Assembly: GCA_963723355.1 (NCBI GenBank)
Contig: CAVRQQ010000010.1
Coordinates: 62,001-126,000 of the forward strand
DNA from: JAFDBW01 sp963723355
GTDB taxonomy: Bacteria > Desulfobacterota > Desulfuromonadia > Desulfuromonadales > BM103
Length of the DNA: 64,000 nucleotides
Direction: 5' to 3'
How positions within the stretch are numbered: position 1 is the stretch's first letter; each line of letters starts with the position of its first letter. Below the pieces are notes generated by a model. That model searched no databases, had not been told where the DNA came from, and worked only from the letters and a program-made list of their open reading frames with translations. The translations under genes were made by a program, and so were the position numbers. Shown here piece after piece: positions 35,166-44,201 of the stretch.

Positions 35166-37317
35166 ATGGAAGGAAATGTGATCAAGATAGCAGTTGAGCC
35201 GACAGAAATCCCCTGGCAGGAGGCCTCACGGGATATCTGGGACAGCAAGTACCGGCTCAAGGATGCGACGGGGAAACCGGTCGATGCCGACCTGCAGGCC
35301 ACCTACGAGCGGGTTGCCAGGGCGCTGTCGACGGTTGAAACAGACGAAAAGCAACAGCACCACTGGTTCGGACGGTTTTTGTGGGCACTGGAGAACGGGG
35401 CGATTCCGGCCGGACGCATTACCTCCAACGCCGGAGCACTTGAACACAAACCGGCAACTTCGACCATCAACTGCACGGTCTCGGCCACGGTTGGCGATTC
35501 AATGGACGAAATCCTGGCCAAGGTGCACGAAGCCGGCCTGACCCTCAAGGCGGGCTGCGGCATTGGCTATGATTTCTCGACCCTGCGGCCACGCAATGCC
35601 TTTGTCAACGGCGCCGGGGCCAATACCTCGGGGCCTTTATCGTTCATGGACATCTACGACAGCATGTGCCGCACTGTTGCTTCGGCCGGTGGCCGGCGCG
35701 GTGCGCAGATGGCGACCTTCGACATCTCCCATCCGGATGTGCTCGAGTTCATCAAGGTCAAGCGGGAAGACGGCCGCCTGCGCCAGTTCAACCTGTCTCT
35801 GCTGATTACCGATGAATTCGTCGAAGCGGTCAAACAGGATGCCGACTGGCCGCTCTGCTTCCCCCTGACCGAAAAGGAGCGGGAGCGGGACGGGCTGGAC
35901 CTGAAAGATTCGACCCAGATCCTCTGGAAGGACTGGCCGGTCAAGGACGATTACATCCAGAACGAGGTCGGCCAGGTGGCCTGCAGGATCTACCGCACCA
36001 TCCGCGCCAAGCAACTGTGGAACGTGATCATGGCCTCCACCTACGATTTCGCCGAGCCGGGCTTCATCCTGATCGACAAGGTCAACGAGATGAACAACAA
36101 CTGGTTCTGCGAAGAGATCCGCGCCACCAACCCGTGCGGCGAGCAGCCGTTGCCGCCTTACGGCTCCTGCCTGCTCGGTTCGATCAACCTGACCCGCTTT
36201 GTCGAGAATCCCTTCACTGATGAAGCCTGCTTCAACTGGGAGCGCTTTCGCGAGGTGGTCGCTGTCTTCACCCGCATGCTCGACAACGTGGTGGAGATCA
36301 ACGGTTTGCCCCTCGAACAGCAACGCGATGAAATCTTCGGCAAGCGCCGCCACGGCATGGGCTACCTCGGCCTCGGTTCGACAATCTCCCTGCTCGGCAT
36401 GAAATACGGCGATGCTGACTCAATCGCTTTCACCGAAGAAGTCACCTTGCAGATGGCTCTGGCCGGGTGGCAGCAGGCTCTTGACCTGGCCCGTGAAAAA
36501 GGCCCGGCACCGGCGCTGATCGAGGAATATACCATCACTGCGGAGATGCTGCGTAAGCGACCGGAGATGGCTGCTGACGGAATCAAGGCGGGCGACCGTG
36601 TCCCTGGCCGCGTCCTGCATTCCCGCTACAGCCGCTACATGCAGCAGCTGGCGCAAAAAGCACCGGAGCTGGTGGCAGAGCTGAGCCGAATTTGGCGCAC
36701 GCTTCACCCATCACAGCTCGATTGCACCGACCGGCACCATCTCGCTGTCGATCGCCAACAACGCCTCCAACGGCATTGAGCCGAGTTTCGCGCATCACTA
36801 CTCGCGCAACCTGATCCGTCCCGGCAAGAAGAGCAAGGAGAAGATCGATGTCTTCTCCTACGAACTGCTGGCCTACCGGGAGCTGGTCAACCCGCAGGCC
36901 ATGCCGGGGAGCAAGGACCCGAACAGGCAGCTGCCTGACAACTTCATTACCTCGGATGACATCAAGCCGAAGCAGCATGTGGATATCCAGGCCGCAGCCC
37001 AGAAATGGATCGATTCGTCGATCTCCAAGACCGCCAACGTGCCGAGTGATTTTCCCTATGATGACTTCCAGGACATCTACCTCTATGCTTACGAACAGGG
37101 TTTAAAAGGCTGTACGACCTTCCGCTACAACCCGGAGGCTTTTCAGGGTGTCCTGGTCCAGGAGAAGGACCTGGCAGAGACGCTCTATCGCTTTACCCTG
37201 GATGACGGCACTGTGGTCGAATACCGCGGCAACCAGGAAGTGCAATACGACAACGAGACCCACACTGCGGCCAACCTGTTCGACGCCCTCAAGGAGGGCT
37301 ATTACGGCAAGCTGTAA
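35166..37317 (+). CDS. nrdJ: B12-dependent (class II) ribonucleotide reductase NrdJ, frame broken
   Basis: Span of 2152 bases (3n+1), about 717 residues. It makes deoxyribonucleotides using adenosylcobalamin. TSTINCTVSATVGDSMD, LKAGCGIGYDFSTLRPR and GGRRGAQMATFDISHPD lead into the catalytic loop ATNPCGEQPLPPYGSCLLGSINL with the active-site Cys and Glu. The first frame stops shortly after ELVAELS. The second resumes with FGARFTHHSSIAPTGTISLSIANNASNGIEP, and one extra C near 36683 explains the break. Start: ATG at 35166; an in-frame ATG at 35145 lies too close to its ribosome-binding site. Confidence 0.9.
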
Positions 37318-37331
37318 CAAGGACTGAGACA

Positions 37332-38021
37332 ATGACCAACACCATTGACAAGAAGATCGTTTCCTACGAGGTCATCAACCTCAAGGAACAGAGAGATAAA
37401 GCGGCGCTGGAAGAGCAGAACAAGATCGAGGACATGCACGAGAATGTCGAACGGCCGGAAATGCTGGTCGGCGCCACCTACAAGATCAAGACCCCGCAGA
37501 GCGAGCATGCCCTGTACGTCACCATCAACGATATGGTGCTCAATTACGCCACGGAAAACGAGATTCGCCGGCCTTTCGAGATCTTTATCAACTCGAAGAA
37601 CCTGGACCACTTCCAGTGGGTCGTGGCGCTGACCCGGGTGATGTCGGCAGTGTTTCGCAAGGGCGGCGATGTCACCTTCCTGGTCAATGAGATGAAGGCG
37701 GTCTTCGACCCCCAGGGTGGTTACTTCAAGTCTGGCGGTGGGGGCTTCATGCCGTCGATCGTCGCGGAGATCGGCTACGTCCTGGAAAGACACATGAAGA
37801 TGATCGGTCTGCTCGAGGATAAGCAGATGCCTGAAGCTCACGTCGAAATGCTGCAGGCCAAGCGCGCCGAGTACGCCATCCTCAAAGGACAGCCGCAGCC
37901 GGGAGAAGACGCCGCCTTCCCCGCAGACGCCAAGATGTGCGGCAAGTGCTTCAACAAGGCTGTTATCATCATGGATGGCTGCCTGACCTGTTTGAACTGC
38001 GGCGACTCCAAGTGCGGCTGA
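37332..38021 (+). CDS. nrdJb: NrdJb-type C-terminal subunit of class II reductase (TSCPD domain)
   Basis: 229 residues, 14 bases after nrdJ. It contains a TSCPD-like region (TYKIKTPQSEHALYVTINDM to MPSIVAEIGYVLERH) and a cysteine-rich tail (MCGKCFNKAVIIMDGCLTCLNCGDSKCG), which in single-chain NrdJ enzymes forms the C-terminal domain that reduces the active site. A separate NrdJb of about this length is known from Pseudomonas, where NrdJa and NrdJb work together. The split is thus real and independent of the frame break in nrdJ. Confidence 0.85.
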   Translation: MTNTIDKKIVSYEVINLKEQRDKAALEEQNKIEDMHENVERPEMLVGATYKIKTPQSEHALYVTINDMVLNYATENEIRRPFEIFINSKNLDHFQWVVALTRVMSAVFRKGGDVTFLVNEMKAVFDPQGGYFKSGGGGFMPSIVAEIGYVLERHMKMIGLLEDKQMPEAHVEMLQAKRAEYAILKGQPQPGEDAAFPADAKMCGKCFNKAVIIMDGCLTCLNCGDSKCG

Positions 38022-38064
38022 CCCAGGGGCGCAGTCGATAGGCTCCCGCCTGTATGGAGAGAAG

Positions 38065-38589
38065 ATGATGTCGAGGACTCATTGGGACAGCCGCTGGATG
38101 GCCCTGGCCCAACTGATTGCGACCTGGAGCAAGGATCGCGGCAGAAAGGTCGGCGCGGTCATCGTCGGTCCTGACAACGAAGTCCGCTCAACCGGCTTCA
38201 ATGGCATCCCCCGTGGAGTGAACGATGATGTCGAGGAGCGCCACGATGCAGCCACGGGCGAGAAGTACCTTTGGGTTTCGCACGCAGAGCGCAACGCAAT
38301 CTACAACGCTGCCCTGCTGGGGGTCTCAACCAAAGGCTGCACGATCTATGTGCCCTGGTATCCTTGTATTGAGTGCGCCAAGGCAATCGTTCAGGCGGGC
38401 ATCGGCCGGATCGTCTGTTTCGAACCCGACCTGTCAGATAGCAACTGGGGCAAAGACTTTGAAAAATCGCTGATCATTCTTGGTGAAGGCAATGTCGTCA
38501 CCAAGCTTGTTGAACAGAAAAATTACCTGCAGGCGACAATCGACAGGGAAATCCTGGTCGGCAACGTACCGGTCGGTCCGATCGGCTGA
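38065..38589 (+). CDS. Deoxycytidylate (dCMP) deaminase family protein
   Basis: 174 residues. Zinc site motifs are SHAERNAIYNAA (His and catalytic Glu) and VPWYPCIECAKAIVQAG (two Cys). Zn-dependent dCMP deaminases make dUMP for dTMP synthesis, and the position behind nrdJ and nrdJb supports a role in dNTP supply. GGAGAG precedes the paired ATGs at 38065/38068. It could also act on related cytidine compounds. Confidence 0.88.
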   Translation: MMSRTHWDSRWMALAQLIATWSKDRGRKVGAVIVGPDNEVRSTGFNGIPRGVNDDVEERHDAATGEKYLWVSHAERNAIYNAALLGVSTKGCTIYVPWYPCIECAKAIVQAGIGRIVCFEPDLSDSNWGKDFEKSLIILGEGNVVTKLVEQKNYLQATIDREILVGNVPVGPIG

Positions 38590-38622
38590 CGACAAACCTC
38601 CGGCAGGACAACACTCAGGCGC

Positions 38623-39256
38623 TTACCGTCCGGTATGGCGCTCGGCAAAAGTTTTGAATCGCTTCAGTCGGAAATAAGTCTCCCGTTCCCGTTCGGCCAG
38701 GTATTGGCCCATGGAATGGATGTTCTTTCGTAGTTCAGGCGCGATCCGCTCTTCGAGAATCCGGATGCGCCGCGTCAGACGCACCAACTCTTCGGCCAGG
38801 CGCCGGAACTTTCCTTCAAAGTTGGCCAGTGACAGCATCTCCTCAACGATCCCCTCGAACTCCTCGATCGCCTCGTCCAGCCAGGGTGAGCTGCCGAGCA
38901 TGTCGTAAGGCCGCTCTTCGAAATCTGCGGGCGACCGTTTCATGCATGGTCAGGTCGCGAAAGCGCAGGCCGAGCAGATTGCCTTCGGTGACTTCGACGG
39001 CAATCTCGCGCCGACTGGCAGCGGCCAGGGCAACGACGGCTGGAGAGCCTTCACGGGCCTTGCTGACGTGCAGGGTATCGATGGCTCGCGCGTAGGCCAG
39101 GCTGAGCTCCTCCCGTGACTTTATCAGCGGTTGGGTGATCTTGAGAAACTCCTTGATCAGGGCCTGGCGACGTCCTTTGAGGATTGTCGTGCAGTTGTCG
39201 ACGGCACGCAGACGATCTTTCATTTGCAGCAGGTTGGTTCGGGTCGGCTGGATCAT
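38623..39256 (-). CDS. ntpD: A/V-type ATPase subunit D, frame broken
   Basis: Span of 634 bases (3n+1), about 211 residues. Subunit D is the central rotor shaft. The first frame gives PTRTNLLQMKDRLRAVDNCTTILKGRRQALIKEF, the standard N-terminal helix. The second frame, from about 38945, gives LVRLTRRIRILEERIAPELRKNI and ETYFRLKRFKTF, the C-terminal helix. The switch is in CCATGCATGAAACGG. The start overlaps the B gene by four bases. It is the last gene of the operon. Confidence 0.9.
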
Positions 39257-40578
39257 CGTGTCACCTCCCGGAACTCGTCGAGCAGTTTCTTTGCTGTATC
39301 CAGGGTGTCATCCATGGTTCGGCGGGTATTCCCCTGGTGGACGAAATCTGATTCGAACCGGTCGGCAAAATCGAGAGCTTTACGGTCCTCGGCCAGCATA
39401 CCGTCGCGTCCGACCACGGCCTCGAGGCGGCGCAGGTCACAGCCCTTGGCATAGGTACGGTAAAGGTGGTTAGCCAGGTCGCGGTGATCCTTGCGGGTCT
39501 GTCCTTTGCCGATGCCATGCTGCATCAGACGTGACAGGCTCGGCAGCACGTCCACCGGTGGGTAGATCCCCTTCTGGTGGAGCTCCCGGGACAGAACGAT
39601 CTGGCCTTCGGTGATATAGCCGGTTAGGTCGGGTATCGGGTGGGTGATATCGTCTTCCGGCATGGTCACGGTTGGCAGCAGGGTGACCGAACCCTTGCGG
39701 TCGTGGATGCGCCCGGCCCGTTCGTAAAGGGAGGCCAGGTCCGAGTACATGTGGCCGGGATAACCACGCCGGCCGGGGAGTTCCTCGCGGGCGGTGGAAA
39801 TTTCACGCAAGGCATCGCAGTAGTTGGTCATGTCGGTGATGATCACCAGCACGTCCATCTCCTGGCGGAAGGCCAGGTCCTCGGCAACCGTCAGCGCCAG
39901 GCGGGGTGCCAGCAGGCGCTCGACCACCGGGTCGTCGGCGAGGTTGATGAAGCAGACAAAGCGGCTCTGCATGTGCTCGAGAGTCTGCTGGTAGAACTGG
40001 TACTCGAAATGGGTCAGGCCGAGGGCAACGAAAACCAGGACAAAGTTGCCGCCATCCGTCAGGCGGGCCTGGCGCAGGATCTGATCGGTCATCTCCCTGG
40101 CCGGCAGGCCGGAGCAGGAGAAGATCGGCAGCTTCTGTCCCTTGACCAGGGTGTTCAGGCCGTCGATGGTTGAAAAGCCGGTTTCGATGAACTCGACCGG
40201 GTGGGCACGCGCTACCGGGTTGATCGGTGCGCCGAGCACCGGCATGCGAAATTCCGGGATAAACATCGGCAGACCATCCCGTGGCCTGAATGAGCCATCG
40301 AAGACCCGTCCGAGGACGCCGGCGCCGAGCGGGACGCGCATCACCGCATCGGTGAAGCTGACCGTGGTGTTGCACGTGTCAAGACCCTGGGTCCCGCCGA
40401 ACACCTGTATCAACACCTGCTCACCGGAAATTTTCAGGACTTCGCCGCTCAGATTGCGGCCGTCCGGTGTCTCGATGCGCACCAGCTCGCCGAGGCGGGC
40501 GGCAAAGACCCGGTCGAGGAACAGCAGCGGTCCGCGGATCGCGCTGACCGAACTGTATCGATGTTCAGCCAGGCGCAT
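39253..40578 (-). CDS. ntpB: A/V-type ATPase non-catalytic subunit B
   Basis: 441 residues from the ATG at 40578, behind GGAGGAG and overlapping the A gene by 14 bases. IFSCSGLPAREMTDQILRQ replaces the Walker A loop, as expected for the non-catalytic partner; RGYPGHMYSDLASLYERAGRI and GSVTLLPTVTMPEDDITHPIPD are typical B features. It alternates with A in the head of the enzyme. Confidence 0.94.
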   Translation of the reverse strand: MRLAEHRYSSVSAIRGPLLFLDRVFAARLGELVRIETPDGRNLSGEVLKISGEQVLIQVFGGTQGLDTCNTTVSFTDAVMRVPLGAGVLGRVFDGSFRPRDGLPMFIPEFRMPVLGAPINPVARAHPVEFIETGFSTIDGLNTLVKGQKLPIFSCSGLPAREMTDQILRQARLTDGGNFVLVFVALGLTHFEYQFYQQTLEHMQSRFVCFINLADDPVVERLLAPRLALTVAEDLAFRQEMDVLVIITDMTNYCDALREISTAREELPGRRGYPGHMYSDLASLYERAGRIHDRKGSVTLLPTVTMPEDDITHPIPDLTGYITEGQIVLSRELHQKGIYPPVDVLPSLSRLMQHGIGKGQTRKDHRDLANHLYRTYAKGCDLRRLEAVVGRDGMLAEDRKALDFADRFESDFVHQGNTRRTMDDTLDTAKKLLDEFREVTR

Positions 40579-42190
40579 TAGTCTCCTCCATGAGCAGGTC
40601 ATCAAGCAGGGCCCCTTCCTTGAGGCCTTTATTGATTCGCTCGTGTTCGGCAATCAGTGTGGTGATCTGTTCGAGGGTGCTTTGCGGCGTCGCATAAGCA
40701 TCGTCGGTGAAGCTGTTCTGACAAAGAAAATCAAGCCGGATCTTTTCCGCGGTCCGCATCAGCAGGCGGTCTGCATCCTGCAGCCCTTCCATACCGACCA
40801 CTTCCGCCACCTCGCGCAGGGCCTCTTCACGCTGCAGGATGTCACGACAACGACTTTGCAGCCTGGCCCACTCGCCGTGCTGTTCGGTGAAATGCGCCAT
40901 GGCGGTGTCGCTGTACAGGGAGTAGCTATGGGTCCAGTTGATCGCCGGGAAATGCCTGCGATGGGCAAGCTGCGTATCGAGCATGTAGAGGGCTCCGGCG
41001 ACGCGCAGGCAGGCCTGGGTGACCGGTTCGGAAAAATCCGCACCGGGCGGCGATACGGCGAGAATCATGCTCAAGGAACCGTTGGCACCGCTGAGTGTTT
41101 CCACGACCCCGGCGCGCTCAATGAATCCGGAAAGCCTGGAACCAATATAGGTTGGATAGCCATCCTCGCCGGGCATCTCCTCCAACGCCGCGGAAATCTC
41201 GCGCAGCGCCTCGGCCCAGCGCGACAGGCTGTCGGCAAGGAACAGCACATTGAGACCCATGTCGCGATAGTATTCGGCCATGGTTACTGCGGTAAAGATC
41301 GATGACTCGCGGGCTGCGACCGGCATGTTCGAGGTGTTGGCGACGATGATGGTCCGCTCCATCAGCGGCCGGTCGCTGCGCGGGTCCTGCAGCTCGTTGA
41401 ATTCGTCGAGCAGTCCGGCCATCTCGTTGCCGCGCTCGCCGCAGCCGACGTAGACGACCACGTCAACATCGGCGAACTTGGCGATCGTCTGCTCGAGCAC
41501 CGTCTTGCCGGTGCCGAATCCGCCCGGGACGATGGAGACCCCGCCCTTGAGCATCGGAAAGAGAAAGTCGAGGCAGCGCTGACCTGTGACCAGCGGCGTA
41601 ATCGGTGGAAGCTTACGTCGGATCGGCCGGGCCTTGCGTACCGGCCAACTGTGCCAGCCGAGCAGTGGCTGGCCGTCTTCGAAGTGCGCAGCCGGGTGGT
41701 CCAGCTGCAGCTTCCCGGTATTCAGTTGAGCCAGCGTGCCGTCCCGCGGAGACAGAAGCAGATGGTCGATATGTCCCTCGCGGACCTTGCCGAATGGCTC
41801 GCCGGTTTTCAGGGTGGCGCCGGCCGTGCAATCGGAGCTGAAATCCCAGCTCCGGCTGCAGTCGAGTGGAAAAGGGTCCTGCCCGCTGGAGATAAAATCA
41901 CCGCTGTCTTCCTGCAGCTTGTACAGGGGGCGTTGCAGGCCGTCGAACACGCCGCCGAGCAGTCCCGGGCCAAGGCGTACTGTCAAGGGCCCCTGCGCGG
42001 TCGTGACCGGCTCGCCAATGCCGAGGCCACGATTGTCCTCGAAGACCTGGACCGTGGCGATCCGGCCCTCGAGACGGACCACTTCACCGGTCAGGCGACT
42101 GCTGCCGACAAACACCCGGTCACCGATTTTCAGGTCGGGCAGGTCGACGCATACGGTGGCGCCGCTGATGCGAGTGACCATGCCGTTCAT
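40565..42190 (-). CDS. ntpA: A/V-type ATPase catalytic subunit A
   Basis: 541 residues, slightly short compared with the usual 580-600. The Walker A loop is PGGFGTGKTVLEQ, and the catalytic region continues GCGERGNEMAGLLDEF. LADSLSRWAEALREISAALEEMPGEDGYPTYIGSRLS is the conserved nucleotide-interface segment. The non-homologous insert around residues 110-200 is present (GWHSWPVRKARPI). The start overlaps the F-subunit gene by four bases. Confidence 0.95.
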   Translation of the reverse strand: MNGMVTRISGATVCVDLPDLKIGDRVFVGSSRLTGEVVRLEGRIATVQVFEDNRGLGIGEPVTTAQGPLTVRLGPGLLGGVFDGLQRPLYKLQEDSGDFISSGQDPFPLDCSRSWDFSSDCTAGATLKTGEPFGKVREGHIDHLLLSPRDGTLAQLNTGKLQLDHPAAHFEDGQPLLGWHSWPVRKARPIRRKLPPITPLVTGQRCLDFLFPMLKGGVSIVPGGFGTGKTVLEQTIAKFADVDVVVYVGCGERGNEMAGLLDEFNELQDPRSDRPLMERTIIVANTSNMPVAARESSIFTAVTMAEYYRDMGLNVLFLADSLSRWAEALREISAALEEMPGEDGYPTYIGSRLSGFIERAGVVETLSGANGSLSMILAVSPPGADFSEPVTQACLRVAGALYMLDTQLAHRRHFPAINWTHSYSLYSDTAMAHFTEQHGEWARLQSRCRDILQREEALREVAEVVGMEGLQDADRLLMRTAEKIRLDFLCQNSFTDDAYATPQSTLEQITTLIAEHERINKGLKEGALLDDLLMEETNAPG

Positions 42191-42507
42191 TGCTGCAACC
42201 TCACATGATAGCCGAGAACTCTTTGTACCAGGCGCTGCAATTCGTCGACCGGCGAGGCGAGCCGGCCAGCCGGCGCTGGCAGGGTGACCAGAACTCCCGG
42301 CCAGCGATCGGTCAACTCGCGCAGCCGGACCGGGTCAATTTTTTCCAGTAGCCGGTTGTCTACAGCAATCACCCCTATCTCGGAGTCTGCAAAGGCCAGC
42401 TGAATTTTATCCAGGGCCTGATCCCGGTTCATAGTCTGCTGGCGAACACCGGTCAGGGCAAAACCGGGGGCGCTGTCTTCGGGAGTCAGAAACAGGATCT
42501 CCTTCAT
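42187..42507 (-). CDS. ntpG: A/V-type ATPase subunit F (NtpG)
   Basis: 106 residues, the usual size of the central-stalk F subunit. EILFLTPEDSAPGFALTGV is the family start, and EIGVIAVDNRLLEKID matches the conserved nucleotide-like fold. It overlaps subunit C upstream and subunit A downstream by four bases each, which places it firmly in the operon. Confidence 0.88.
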   Translation of the reverse strand: MKEILFLTPEDSAPGFALTGVRQQTMNRDQALDKIQLAFADSEIGVIAVDNRLLEKIDPVRLRELTDRWPGVLVTLPAPAGRLASPVDELQRLVQRVLGYHVRLQQ

Positions 42508-43386
42508 AGCAGCAACACCTCCTCAAGCAACTCTTGCCGGTCATCAGCCAGGATGTTTCGCAGCAACCGGTTATGTGCGGCAAGCTGGGTCTTCCAGAGG
42601 TATTCGATTACCACGGCCACCCCGAGCGGGTCGCGCCCGGCCACTCGCAACAGACGCGTCAACCCGTTGATCAGGCCCTGTTCCAGGTTGACGGCTTCCA
42701 GGTTGCGGGTCGGTAACCCTCCCAGCTTTGTGACCAGTGTGGCCAGACGATCTTCGTCACGGGCTGCCCAGATCCGGGTCAGTCGCTCAACGGAGATCGA
42801 ACCTCCGGCTGTCAGTTGAGGTGCCTGGTTGACCTGCCAGCGCCAGTATTTCTTGATGATCAGGCAATTGCGCATATCGACCAGGTAACTTAAAGTCCTG
42901 CTGACAATACCCTTGCCAGAACGGTCCAGGCCGTGTTGCAGGATACCACTGGCAAGTTGTTGTTCTACACCGCCGGGGCCGTGGCTGCGCCAGGTTATGG
43001 CCAGTCCGTCGACAAACGGATAATCTTTAACGAGGGCTGATTCGAGCCGGACGATGGTGGTCTCGGCGTCCGGTGCCATGATCAACTCCTGCAGTGGTTT
43101 GGCGAGCAGTGTATTCTGACGCAGAGAGACAGGGGGGTCTTGTTCGGCCAGGAGATAGCGCAGGGCCAGAACCAGGTTGCGCATGGCCAGCAGGTCAAGG
43201 AACGGGCCAAGCCGCTTGCGCAACTGTCTGTTGAGCCGCCGGTAGACCCATGTCGATGACCTCTCCCGGAGGCGCTTCGGTCGTCCTGTCGGAGGCAAGG
43301 TCAATTGCTGCCCGCCGACAGCGAAGACGTGCCAGCAGGGCGTCTGTCGGTAGTTCAGCCGGTTGTGTCGTTGCAAGCAGTTGCAT
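42504..43386 (-). CDS. ntpC: A/V-type ATPase subunit C/d, frame broken
   Basis: Span of 883 bases (3n+1), about 294 residues. The start at 43386 (AGGTGG upstream) gives LPTDALLARLRCRRAAIDL. The remainder, in another frame, reads WVYRRLNRQLRKRLGPFLDLLAMRNLVLALRYLL and ends EYLWKTQLAAHNRLLRNI, the features of the funnel-shaped d/C subunit that joins the central stalk to the membrane ring. The switch is between about 43310 and 43245. The gene begins inside the last 32 bases of the E gene. Confidence 0.85.
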
Positions 43387-43954
43387 TACTGTCCACCTGT
43401 TCGCGAAGATCCTTCATCAGGTCTGGTAGAAGATCTGGCCAGGCCCTCATCAGTCTGCAAGAGAGGGAATTGTCGACGCGGATCGTGCCCTCTGCGTTGG
43501 TGACTATCAGCCCTCCACCGATTGCCTCATCGATGTCAATCGCTGCTGACGGGAATGCCCGTCGGGCGAGCTCCAGGTCCTCCGGATGGACTTTGACACT
43601 CGTCCATTGATATTCCGGAAGCTCCCGGTACAGCGCTTGCCACAGCTCCTGGCGGGAGCTCCCGATCATTTCGCCGAGAACCCTGTCTGCGATCTCCAGC
43701 AGGCGCAACTCCATGGCGGCCTCCGCATAAAGCTTGACTTCCGTGGCTCTGGCTTGTGCTTCGAACAGCAGGTTGTTGCGCAGGGCCGCTTCTTCTGCCT
43801 GCAGCGAACGCCGGGTTTCGTCATGCAGATGCTCGAGCTCCGTTTCGATCTCCTTGCGACGACCTTCGACAACCGCTTCGGCTTGCTCCCAGAATCCACG
43901 AGCGTGGGCCTCTCCTTCATGCTGCAGGGCAGTTTTCAGCTCCTTTTCACCCAT
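43355..43954 (-). CDS. ntpE: A/V-type ATPase peripheral stalk subunit E
   Basis: 199 residues. The N-terminal half is a long charged helix (EGRRKEIETELEHLHDETRRS) and the C-terminal half a globular domain with DIDEAIGGGLIVTNAEGTIRVDNSL, the hallmark of subunit E. It pairs with the small coiled-coil subunit encoded first in the operon to form the stator stalk. It lies three bases after the c-ring gene. Confidence 0.92.
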   Translation of the reverse strand: MGEKELKTALQHEGEAHARGFWEQAEAVVEGRRKEIETELEHLHDETRRSLQAEEAALRNNLLFEAQARATEVKLYAEAAMELRLLEIADRVLGEMIGSSRQELWQALYRELPEYQWTSVKVHPEDLELARRAFPSAAIDIDEAIGGGLIVTNAEGTIRVDNSLSCRLMRAWPDLLPDLMKDLREQVDSNATACNDTTG

Positions 43955-43957
43955 GAT

Positions 43958-44173
43958 CTACAACATCAGGAGGATCATCGCGGCAACCACGAAACCAAGG
44001 ATCACCATGGTTTCAGGGATGGCGACCAGGATGATGATTGCGCCGGTCAGCTCCGGTTTTTCAGCCAGAGTGCCGGCTCCTGCAGCACCGATCCGCGACT
44101 GGGCCCAGGCTGTGGCCAGGGCCGGAAGACCTACGGCGAGTGCGGCGGCAAATGCGATCCAGACTTTTTCCAT
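43958..44173 (-). CDS. ntpK: A/V-type ATPase membrane ring subunit K/c
   Basis: 71 residues from the ATG at 44173, with GGAGG upstream. A single two-helix hairpin: VWIAFAAALAVGLPALATAWAQ, a polar loop AGTLAEKPE, and GAIIILVAIPETMVILGFVVA. The ion-binding Glu is in IPETMVI, followed by Thr, and a Gln sits at the end of helix 1. These positions would allow either proton or sodium binding, and I do not decide. The two-helix form resembles Thermus and many archaea, not the four-helix Enterococcus subunit. Confidence 0.92.
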   Translation of the reverse strand: MEKVWIAFAAALAVGLPALATAWAQSRIGAAGAGTLAEKPELTGAIIILVAIPETMVILGFVVAAMILLML

Positions 44174-44201
44174 GTGCACCTCCTTGTTCAATGTCGCCTG
44201 T

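Noticed and set aside
36683..36983. nrdJ as a gene naturally split into two proteins at the frame break
   Set aside because: The second part has no start signal, and the joint falls inside the conserved catalytic barrel; a one-base error explains it.
38623..38943. Separate small ATPase subunit after subunit D
   Set aside because: Its sequence is the C-terminal helix of subunit D; both parts are needed for one rotor shaft.
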